A stretch of DNA of 23,125 nucleotides from an uncultured Collinsella sp. Its GTDB lineage: Bacteria > Actinomycetota > Coriobacteriia > Coriobacteriales > Coriobacteriaceae. The stretch spans positions 1 to 23,125 of the forward strand of contig URBP01000026.1 of the NCBI GenBank assembly GCA_900546105.1. The letters are read 5' to 3'. Of the stretch, positions 1-5,957 are shown piece by piece. Below the pieces are notes generated by a model, which did not search any database, was not told the origin of the DNA, and saw only the letters and a list, made by a program, of their open reading frames with translations. Position numbers and translations under genes: made by a program. Each line of letters begins with the position of its first letter. Within the stretch, counting starts at the first letter, position 1.

Positions 1-18
1 ACGGGAGGGAAAGCGAGC

Positions 19-846
19 CTACTCGCCGAGCTTGGGGTGCAGCAACGACGGCGCAGCGCCGAGCAGCATCTTGGTGTAGGGGTCCTGGGGGTGCTGGAAG
101 ACCTGCTTGGCCTCGCCCTGCTCGACGATCTTGCCACCATTCATAACGATGATGTCGTCAGAGATATAGCGGACCGTCTGGATGTCATGGCTGATGAACA
201 CCATGGCCAAGCCGAGCTCCTTCTTAAGGTCGGTCAGCAGGTTCAGAATCTGTGCGCGGACCGAAACGTCCAGAGCCGAGGTGGGCTCGTCGGCGATGAT
301 GGCATCGGGGTTCAGCGACAGGGCACGGGCAATTGCGACGCGCTGACGCTGGCCGCCCGAAAGCTGGCCGGGAAGAACCTCGGCAGCGGAGCTGGGCAGA
401 CCGGTGAGCTCCAAGAGTTCCTTGACGCGCTTCTCCTGCTCGGCCTCGGTACCCAGGTTGTGGACGCGCATGGGGTCGAGCAGCTGCTCGCGAACGACCA
501 TGCGGGGGTTGAGCGCCGTGGCCGGGTTCTGGAACACGACCGAGATGACGCGACCCATGTGGCGACGGTCCTCGGCGGTACGTTTGGTAACGTCCTTGCC
601 CTTAAAGTAGACCTTGCCGCTCGTGGGGGCCTGCAGGCCGCACATGACGTTAGCGGTGGTGGACTTACCGCAACCGGACTCGCCGACGATGCCAATCGTC
701 TGACCGGGCATGAGCTTAATCGTTACACCCTGGACGGCGTGAACCAGGTTGGGGTGCAGAATCGAGCCGGTACGGGTCCTAAAGGTGACGTGGACGTCAT
801 CAAGGAAGATGATCGGCTCGACGCCGTTTACTGCGGTCTCGCTCAT
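19..846 (-). CDS. dppF: Oligopeptide/dipeptide ABC transporter ATP-binding protein (DppF/OppF)
   Basis: This is the second ATPase of a peptide importer; it hydrolyses ATP on the cytoplasmic face to drive uptake. The 275-residue protein has Walker A GESGCGKS at 55-62, signature LSGGQRQR from 162, Walker B with D186-E187, a switch His at H220, and the QNPATALNP Q-loop region typical of the Opp/Dpp subfamily. Length is slightly short because the C-terminal oligopeptide-transporter tail is brief. The ATG follows directly after the TAG stop of dppCD. Its Shine-Dalgarno GGAGGTGA lies inside the end of dppCD, so translation is probably coupled. It is the last operon gene visible. The substrate (di- or oligopeptide, possibly nickel) cannot be read from the ATPase. 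Confidence 0.93.
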   Translation of the reverse strand: MSETAVNGVEPIIFLDDVHVTFRTRTGSILHPNLVHAVQGVTIKLMPGQTIGIVGESGCGKSTTANVMCGLQAPTSGKVYFKGKDVTKRTAEDRRHMGRVISVVFQNPATALNPRMVVREQLLDPMRVHNLGTEAEQEKRVKELLELTGLPSSAAEVLPGQLSGGQRQRVAIARALSLNPDAIIADEPTSALDVSVRAQILNLLTDLKKELGLAMVFISHDIQTVRYISDDIIVMNGGKIVEQGEAKQVFQHPQDPYTKMLLGAAPSLLHPKLGE

Positions 847-2862
847 CTACATCACCTCCGCGTGAGGGGTCAAACCATTTGCCTTGAGCACCTCGTCGGG
901 GAGCTCGGAATAGAAGTGCTCGGTGCCGGGCACGCGCTTGAAGACCGGACGGGTGTCCAGGCCAATACGCGGGTGGCTCGAGCGGGGCGCGAAGCGATCG
1001 CCCTTGGGGAAATCGCGCGGGCTCGGAACGGCGCCGGGCACCTGGTGCAGGCGGCCCGAACCGCTCTCGATGGACAGAACGGAACCCAGAAGACCGCGGG
1101 TGTACTCGTGGATCGGGTTAGTGAGCAGCTCCTTGGTGGGTGCCTGCTCGATAACTTGACCGGCGTACATAACCGTGATGTTATGGGCGACCTCGGCGAC
1201 CAGCGCCAGGTCGTGCGAAACGAAGATCATGGCAAAGCCGAGCTTGGCCTGAAGATCGTTGAGCAGCTTGATGACCTGCTTCTGGACGGTAACGTCCAGA
1301 GCGGTCGTGGGCTCGTCGCAGATGACCAGCTTGGGGTCGCGGGTAAGGGCCATAGCGATCAGGACACGCTGACGCTGGCCGCCGGAAAGCTCGTGCGGAT
1401 AGCTCTCGAGCGTGCGCTTGGGATCGAGGCCGACGAGCTCCAGGAGCTCCTCGGCGCTGCGGGTTCCGCCGCGCTTGGTGAGCTGCTTCATCTGGGCAGA
1501 GATGAGCATGGAGGGGTTGAGCGAGGACAGGGCGTCCTGATAGACCATAGCGATATCGGTACCGCGCAGGCCGAACCACTCCTTCTTGCTCATCTTGAGC
1601 AGGTCACGGCCCTCCCAGAGGACCTCGCCGGAAAGATGCTCGTCCTCATCGGTCAGGCCCATGATGGCCAGCGTGGTGATGGACTTACCGCAACCGGACT
1701 CGCCCACCAGGCCCATGGTCTGACCAGGACGGACGTCAAAGTTGACATGGTCGACGACGTTGATATCACCGTGATGCTCAAACTGAATGCAGAAGTCACG
1801 GACCGAGAGAATCGGTTCGACAGACTCGTCGGGCACATGGCGATCGTCACGCTTGAGCTCGACATCGCGCAGGGCGCCAAGGCGAGCGGAGAGGGACTGG
1901 GCTTGCTCCTTATAGGCGCGAACGGGGTCGGAGACCAGCAGGTCGGCCTCGCGGCGCTTGGAGGAATCGGTCGGATCCAGGGCGGCGGAGGGAGCAGCGG
2001 CCATGGCGTCGGTAATGCCCTCGGAGAGGATGTTGAGCGCCAGGCAGGTGATCATGATGGCCAGGCCCGGGAACAGTGCCTGCCACCAACGGCCGGCGAG
2101 CACGCCGCCGCGGGCGTCGGCGAGGATGTTGCCCCAGGTAGCGGTGGGCTCCTGGATACCAGCGCCGATGAAGGTCAGCGAGGCCTCGAAGATGATGGCG
2201 TCGGCGACCAGGGTAACGGTGAAGACCATGATCGGGGCGATGCAGTTACGCAGAACATGCTTGATCAAAATCCACGGAGCCTTGGCGCCGGAAACGATGA
2301 CCGCGCGGACATAGTCCTCGCCGTATTCGGACACGATGTTGGCGCGCACGATACGGGCAATCTGCGGAGTGTACATAAAGCCGATGGCGAAGATGATCGA
2401 CGGAACGGAGTTGCCCAGGATGGAGACGAAGACGGCCGCGAGGGCGATGCCCGGGATGGACATGATGATGTCCAAGATACGCATGATCGTCTCGGAGACG
2501 GCCTTGCGCGAAACCGCTGCAAGGGCGCCCACGACCGAGCCGCAGACCAGAGCCATGGCAGTGGCGCCAAAGCCGATAATCAGCGAGTAACGACCACCGT
2601 AGAGCATACGCGACAGAATATCGCGACCCTTATCGTCGGTACCGAAGATAAATCCGTTGCCGGGAGCCTGGCGAGCCGTAAAGATCTCGACCGGGCTATA
2701 GGGGGCAAGAAGGGGCGCCAGAATCGCAGTCAGGGCGACCAGCACCAGCACGACGGCGGCAATCTTAGAAGACAGCGTCATCTTCTTCCAGCCACCGAGC
2801 TTGAGCCCCTTGGAGGCAGCCTTCTCGAGCTGCTCGGTTTGCTTCTCTCGAATCTTTACCAT
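847..2862 (-). CDS. Fused peptide ABC transporter permease (DppC) and ATPase (DppD)
   Basis: One uninterrupted 671-residue frame joins two subunits that are usually separate. Residues 1-285 form a DppC/OppC permease: a membrane segment at 34-53, the GTDDKGRDILSR motif at 74-85, further membrane segments near 93-118, 140-160, 208-228 and 262-280, and the EAA coupling loop near 179-206. A hydrophilic linker follows at about 290-348. Residues 350-600 form a DppD ATPase with Walker A GESGCGKS at 387-394, LSGGQ at 492-496, Walker B D516-E517 and switch H550. The C-terminal tail at 600-671 resembles the oligopeptide-transporter C-terminal region. All ATPase motifs are intact, so the protein should be functional rather than a sequencing artefact. 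It begins 3 nt after the dppB stop. Similar fusions are annotated in other actinobacteria from my general knowledge. Confidence 0.92.
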   Translation of the reverse strand: MVKIREKQTEQLEKAASKGLKLGGWKKMTLSSKIAAVVLVLVALTAILAPLLAPYSPVEIFTARQAPGNGFIFGTDDKGRDILSRMLYGGRYSLIIGFGATAMALVCGSVVGALAAVSRKAVSETIMRILDIIMSIPGIALAAVFVSILGNSVPSIIFAIGFMYTPQIARIVRANIVSEYGEDYVRAVIVSGAKAPWILIKHVLRNCIAPIMVFTVTLVADAIIFEASLTFIGAGIQEPTATWGNILADARGGVLAGRWWQALFPGLAIMITCLALNILSEGITDAMAAAPSAALDPTDSSKRREADLLVSDPVRAYKEQAQSLSARLGALRDVELKRDDRHVPDESVEPILSVRDFCIQFEHHGDINVVDHVNFDVRPGQTMGLVGESGCGKSITTLAIMGLTDEDEHLSGEVLWEGRDLLKMSKKEWFGLRGTDIAMVYQDALSSLNPSMLISAQMKQLTKRGGTRSAEELLELVGLDPKRTLESYPHELSGGQRQRVLIAMALTRDPKLVICDEPTTALDVTVQKQVIKLLNDLQAKLGFAMIFVSHDLALVAEVAHNITVMYAGQVIEQAPTKELLTNPIHEYTRGLLGSVLSIESGSGRLHQVPGAVPSPRDFPKGDRFAPRSSHPRIGLDTRPVFKRVPGTEHFYSELPDEVLKANGLTPHAEVM

Positions 2863-2865
2863 AAT

Positions 2866-3822
2866 CTACACCGTCCTGATGCGCGGGTTGATGAGCAGGT
2901 AGAGCATGTCAACCACGATGTTGATGATGATGAAGGCAAGAGCAACGACGATAACGACGCCCTGAACCAGGTTCGCCTCGTTGCCCTGAACGCCCTGCAG
3001 AATCGCGGTGCCCATGCCGGGGAGGTTGAAGATAACCTCGATGACGACGGCGCCGCCCATGAGGTAACCGATCTTAAGACCGAGGGTGGTGACCGGGGTG
3101 ATCAGCGCATTGCGAAGAACGTTGATGCCGACGACGACCTTCTCGGGAACGCCGGCGCCGCGAGCCATACGGACATAATCCTTGTCGAGCTCCTCGACCA
3201 TGGCGGTACGCACGATACGAGTCATCTGGCCCGTCAGCGGAAATGCCAAGGCGATAGCGGGCATGATCATACGTCCCAGATAGCCAACCGGATTCGTGGT
3301 GAAGTGAGGCAGAGCACCCGATGCCGGGAGCACCTTAAGGTAGGAAGAGAACAGCAGGATCAACAGAACGGCAAGCCAGAACGACGGGGTTGCCAAGCCG
3401 GCGATGGAAAAGACGCGGATCACTTGGTCCGGCCATTTGTCGCGATACAGTGCCGCGATGACGCCGAGCAAAAACGAAACGACCGCACCGATGGCAAGAC
3501 CGATGAAGGTCAGCTGCATCGTGACGGGCAGGGCCGTGGAGATGCGCTTGGCAACGGAGTTGCGAGCAGCACCATAGGTGCCCATGTCGCCATGAATCAA
3601 ATCGCCCATATAGCGCACGTAGCGCACGGGCCAGGGGTCGTCCAGACCATACTTCTCATGGTACTCGGCAACCGCCTCGGGCGAGGCACCGTCACCCAAC
3701 GCCGTGTAGGCGGGGTCGGTCTTGGAGAACGACATAAGGAAGAACACCAGGACGGTGACGCCCAATGCCATGATCGGCAGCGCCACAAGACGCCTTCCAA
3801 TCAAACGTAGCAAGTTGTTCAC
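2866..3822 (-). CDS. dppB: Oligopeptide/dipeptide ABC transporter permease (DppB/OppB)
   Basis: This integral membrane permease forms half of the peptide channel. The 318-residue protein has a first membrane segment at about 14-32, an extracytoplasmic region at 33-95 containing EKYGLDDPWPVRYVRY, then about five more membrane segments. The EAA loop (DYVRMARGAGVPEK, near 215-228) and the NLPGMG motif near 266-271 are typical of the family. I chose a GTG start encoding MNNLLRLIGRRL because GGGGAG sits 5 nt upstream. The frame could be extended 11 codons to a TTG that lacks such a site. It follows dppA after a 157-nt spacer full of hairpins and is followed by dppCD after 3 nt. Confidence 0.92.
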   Translation of the reverse strand: MNNLLRLIGRRLVALPIMALGVTVLVFFLMSFSKTDPAYTALGDGASPEAVAEYHEKYGLDDPWPVRYVRYMGDLIHGDMGTYGAARNSVAKRISTALPVTMQLTFIGLAIGAVVSFLLGVIAALYRDKWPDQVIRVFSIAGLATPSFWLAVLLILLFSSYLKVLPASGALPHFTTNPVGYLGRMIMPAIALAFPLTGQMTRIVRTAMVEELDKDYVRMARGAGVPEKVVVGINVLRNALITPVTTLGLKIGYLMGGAVVIEVIFNLPGMGTAILQGVQGNEANLVQGVVIVVALAFIIINIVVDMLYLLINPRIRTV

Positions 3823-3862
3823 GTTCTCTCCCCTTTCTTTTGTCGGTAGGACCAACTGGTAT

Positions 3863-3980
3863 ATGAGTACGGATACTCATTACAAGACCCGAGCGACATC
3901 GTTGCCGCCCGGGTCTTTGTTTCAACTATGAGGATACGGTCCCAACGACCGACATCCTGCATACAGACTCAAGCGAGTCT
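3863..3980 (-). other. Array of four hairpins in the dppA-dppB spacer
   Basis: Four successive inverted repeats occupy almost all of the spacer between the binding-protein gene and the first permease gene. H1 (3965-3980) has a 6-bp stem AGACTC/GAGTCT that overlaps the dppA stop codon. H2 (3931-3958) has a two-part stem AGGAT+CGGTC against GACCG+ATCCT. H3 (3884-3917) has a 12-bp stem with one G-U on the transcribed strand. H4 (3863-3880) has a 7-bp stem ATGAGTA/TACTCAT with a 4-nt loop. None is followed by a convincing U-run on the minus strand. By analogy with other importer operons, such elements can protect the upstream mRNA or attenuate read-through, so that the binding protein is made in excess. 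That role is inference. Confidence 0.65.
3884..3917 (-). terminator. GC-rich hairpin, possible attenuator after dppA
   Basis: The arms AAGACCCGAGCG and CGCCCGGGTCTT (plus strand) pair over 12 bp around a 10-nt loop. The single A-C mismatch on the plus strand becomes a G-U pair in the minus-strand transcript. On that strand the stem is followed by CTTGTAATG, a poor U-tract, so full termination is doubtful. A partial terminator or 3'-end stabiliser for dppA mRNA fits better. Confidence 0.45.
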
Positions 3981-5593
3981 TACGCCTTGACGGTCGCAAC
4001 GCCCCTGAAGGACATGCTCGTCGTGCCGATGCCCTTGAAGCCATCGAGGGCCTCGCCGTTGGGCGCAGTGGACGGATCGTCCCAGGAAGCGGAGACGGTC
4101 TTGACGTGGACAACGGGGTACAGAACGGCGTTGTCGGCAATGATGTCGAAGCACTCGTTCCACTTCTTCTGCTGCTCGTCGCCCTCGGCGGCAAGAGCCT
4201 CGTCCATGAGACTGTGGAGCTTCTGCCACTCAGCGGACTCCTTCCACGGGCAACGGGTCTGCATCCAGACGTTGTCGCCGTACCACCAGTTGAGCAGCAG
4301 GTCGGGGTCGGCGCCGAAGCAGGAAGGATCGCCAGGGGCAAGGAGGATATCGTAGGCCTCGCCGCCGTCGATGGCAGCGTAGGTGGCCGGCGAGGTATCG
4401 GTCTGGATGGTCACATCGAAGCCGAGAGCGTCGAGGTCGTTCTTGACCTGGGCGGCCATGCCCTTAATCTGCTCGTTGTCGGTGGTGCGCAGGGTGATGG
4501 CACCCGGGGTGATGCCAGACTCCTCAATGAGCTTCTTAGCCTTCTTGGCGTCGGTCTTGTACACCGTGGAAGCCTCATGATAGTTGGTGAAGCTCTTGGG
4601 CAGGTAGCAGCTGGCAGCGGTGGCAAGGCCGGCGAAGGTGTTGCTGACCATCTTCTCGGTGTCGAGCGCATACATGACAGCCTGACGGACCTTGACGTTG
4701 TTCCAAGGCTCCTTGGCGACGTTGAACATGATGAAGCGGGTGCCGAAACCCTGAACGTTATCGATCTTGCAGCCGGCACTCTCGAGCTGGTCGACGGCGT
4801 CAGCGGTAACGAGCTCCATAACGAGCGTGGAGCCCTCCTGCTGAGCGGTAACGCGAGCGGTGGGGTCGGTCAGGATGCTGTACTGGATCTTCTTATCCTC
4901 GGCAGCATACTCACCGTTGTACTCGGGGTTGGGAACCAGGGTGATCTCGGTATCGGAGATAGAGTCGTACATCCAGGGGCCGGAGCCGATCGGCTGCTTG
5001 GCGCGATCCTCCTCGGTCTGGGTGGCCGGGGTAACGCGGACGATGGCCAGACGATCCTTGAGCAGGGAGAAGTTGGGGACCTTGGTCTTGACCGTCACGG
5101 TGCTGGCGTCCTTGGCCTCGATGGACTCGAAGGGCTGGAAAAACGGGGCATAGGTAGCGGAAGCGGCGCAAGCGGTGTAGGAGGCAACGACATCGTCAGC
5201 GGTGACCTCGGTGCCATCGGAGAACTTGGCGCCCTTGCGGATGGTGACCTCGAAAGTGGTGTCGTCCACAGACTTGGGATCGTCGGTGGCGAGCTCGTTG
5301 AAGGTGCTGTAGTCGTGGTAATCGATGCCGTAGAGGCCCTCGACGACGTGCCAGTTAGCACCCAGGCCCACAGCGGAGCCGGTGCTGGCGGGATCGAAGC
5401 TGGACGGAGCGTAAGCGGAACCAGCGGTGATCACGCCGCCGCCACGGTTGGCGGAATCGGTGGAACCGGAAGCGGAACCCTCGTCGCTGGAGTTGCCACC
5501 GCAGCCGGTGAGACCAAGCCCTGCGACAGCAGCGACGCTGCCGGTGAGGCCGAGGAACGAACGCCTGGACATACCCTTGTTGATGATGGCCAT
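3980..5593 (-). CDS. dppA: Peptide ABC transporter substrate-binding lipoprotein (SBP family 5), Tat-exported
   Basis: This extracytoplasmic binding protein captures peptides and delivers them to DppB/DppC. The 537-residue protein starts with a twin-arginine signal SRRSFLG at 9-15, a hydrophobic stretch at 16-29 and a lipobox LTGC, giving lipidated Cys31. A low-complexity Gly/Ser/Asp linker follows (32-52). The rest matches the family-5 extracellular solute-binding fold: FDPASTGSA near the N-terminus, the FTVTIRKG-like strand TFEVTIRKGAKFSDGTEVTADD, and VRQAVMYALD in the middle. I chose the ATG with GGAGA a few bases upstream. A TTG five codons earlier overlaps that ribosome site and is unlikely. 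It is first in the operon and is preceded by a long structured leader. The transported substrate cannot be determined from sequence alone. Confidence 0.93.
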   Translation of the reverse strand: MAIINKGMSRRSFLGLTGSVAAVAGLGLTGCGGNSSDEGSASGSTDSANRGGGVITAGSAYAPSSFDPASTGSAVGLGANWHVVEGLYGIDYHDYSTFNELATDDPKSVDDTTFEVTIRKGAKFSDGTEVTADDVVASYTACAASATYAPFFQPFESIEAKDASTVTVKTKVPNFSLLKDRLAIVRVTPATQTEEDRAKQPIGSGPWMYDSISDTEITLVPNPEYNGEYAAEDKKIQYSILTDPTARVTAQQEGSTLVMELVTADAVDQLESAGCKIDNVQGFGTRFIMFNVAKEPWNNVKVRQAVMYALDTEKMVSNTFAGLATAASCYLPKSFTNYHEASTVYKTDAKKAKKLIEESGITPGAITLRTTDNEQIKGMAAQVKNDLDALGFDVTIQTDTSPATYAAIDGGEAYDILLAPGDPSCFGADPDLLLNWWYGDNVWMQTRCPWKESAEWQKLHSLMDEALAAEGDEQQKKWNECFDIIADNAVLYPVVHVKTVSASWDDPSTAPNGEALDGFKGIGTTSMSFRGVATVKA

Positions 5594-5596
5594 GTC

Positions 5597-5615
5597 TTCT
5601 CCTATCAATAGAGAA
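5597..5615 (-). promoter_or_regulatory. Hairpin that can mask the dppA ribosome binding site
   Basis: In the minus-strand transcript TTCTC at 5615-5611 can pair with GAGAA at 5601-5597. Two more A-U pairs close a TTGA loop, and G5602 is bulged. The AGGAGA Shine-Dalgarno of dppA (5603-5598) lies within the 3' arm. The stem is AU-rich and only moderately stable, so it would be easy to open and could act as a translational switch. This is visible pairing; the regulatory role is inferred. Confidence 0.4.
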
Positions 5616-5622
5616 TCTTACC

Positions 5623-5646
5623 CGGGAGCACCTAGACGTGCCCCCG
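5623..5646 (-). promoter_or_regulatory. GC-rich leader hairpin upstream of dppA
   Basis: In the minus-strand transcript CGGGGGCAC (5646-5638) pairs with GTGCTCCCG (5631-5623) over 9 bp including one G-U, around the 6-nt loop GTCTAG. It lies 8 nt upstream of the ribosome-site hairpin and is not followed by a U-run, so it is not a canonical terminator. It could be the expression platform of the leader, or simply a stable stem. Confidence 0.5.
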
Positions 5647-5711
5647 CGCAACTTGCGGACGATATATACCTTACCTACCGACGAGCCCAACTGAGGTGCC
5701 GCGCTCGGCGA

Positions 5712-5794
5712 CCGATACATACATACGCTTGAACGGTATTTACTACCGTTCACCGAATTCGTTGACAAACGATTCGCCAGACAGTATGTATCGG
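5712..5794 (-). promoter_or_regulatory. Predicted three-way-junction structure in the dppA leader
   Basis: An 11-bp perfect inverted repeat (CCGATACATAC at 5794-5784 against GTATGTATCGG at 5722-5712, minus strand) encloses two further hairpins. P2 uses 5776-5768 with 5763-5754: 9 bp, one bulged T, 4-nt loop. P3 uses 5751-5744 with 5738-5731: the 8-bp perfect stem GAACGGTA/TACCGTTC with loop GTAAA. Joining strands are about 7, 2 and 8 nt. If the promoter near 5826-5831 is right, this element is fully transcribed, about 25 nt after the start and 118 nt upstream of dppA. It could be a cis-regulatory RNA. Alternatively the repeats are DNA operators for a dimeric regulator. I do not recognise it as a known riboswitch class. 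Confidence 0.5.
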
Positions 5795-5825
5795 CGAGGT
5801 GAGATATCAGTCTTCGTCAACCCGC

Positions 5826-5857
5826 AGGATAGCAGGGTTTTCGCTTGGGTTAGTCAA
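5826..5857 (-). promoter_or_regulatory. Candidate promoter of the dpp operon
   Basis: On the minus strand an extended -10, TGCTATCCT, has its hexamer at 5831-5826. TTGACT at 5857-5852 gives a -35-like box with a long 20-nt spacer, so the extended -10 probably matters more. Transcription would begin near 5819, producing a leader of about 225 nt. No better promoter is visible between uvrC and dppA. Confidence 0.4.
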
Positions 5858-5873
5858 ACGTTTTAGCGTTAAT

Positions 5874-5893
5874 AAAACCCGAAACCAGCGGGC
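5874..5893 (-). terminator. Weak candidate terminator after uvrC
   Basis: The minus-strand transcript has CCCG (5892-5889) pairing with CGGG (5881-5878), plus a basal G-U, around a 7-nt loop. TTTTATT follows. The stem is short, but this is the only hairpin plus U-run between uvrC and the dpp promoter. Confidence 0.35.
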
Positions 5894-5957
5894 AATCATG
5901 GCGAAATAAATGGTTGAAAATCGCGCAATCATGTATATCAGTTGTTTAGACTCGTGT

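Noticed and set aside
37..3810. A 1,257-codon plus-strand open frame opposite the dpp operon
   Set aside because: It is codon-opposed to three strongly recognisable ABC transporter genes, has a composition rich in His, Asp, Gly and Gln with no domain, and is explained by the lack of TTA/CTA/TCA codons in those genes.
4106..5611. A 501-codon plus-strand open frame opposite dppA
   Set aside because: Same codon-opposed artefact; it has no family features and no ribosome site.
5660..5690. GGTAGGTAAGGTA stretch recalling a cyclic-di-GMP (GEMM) riboswitch receptor
   Set aside because: The other conserved GEMM segments, including the GCAAAG-containing hairpin, are absent.
5671..5724. Possible 17-codon leader peptide (ATG at 5724, minus strand) upstream of dppA
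   Set aside because: It has no Shine-Dalgarno, no run of regulatory codons, and its start lies in the joining strand and arm of the junction element.
5762..5790. Perfect TTGACA on the plus strand with TATGTA 17 nt downstream
   Set aside because: The -10 matches poorly, there is no plus-strand gene ahead, and both hexamers lie within the dyads of the minus-strand leader.
5892..5933. Direct repeat GCAATCATG (5892-5900 and 5925-5933)
   Set aside because: Only two 9-base copies without further periodicity; likely chance in an AT-rich gap.
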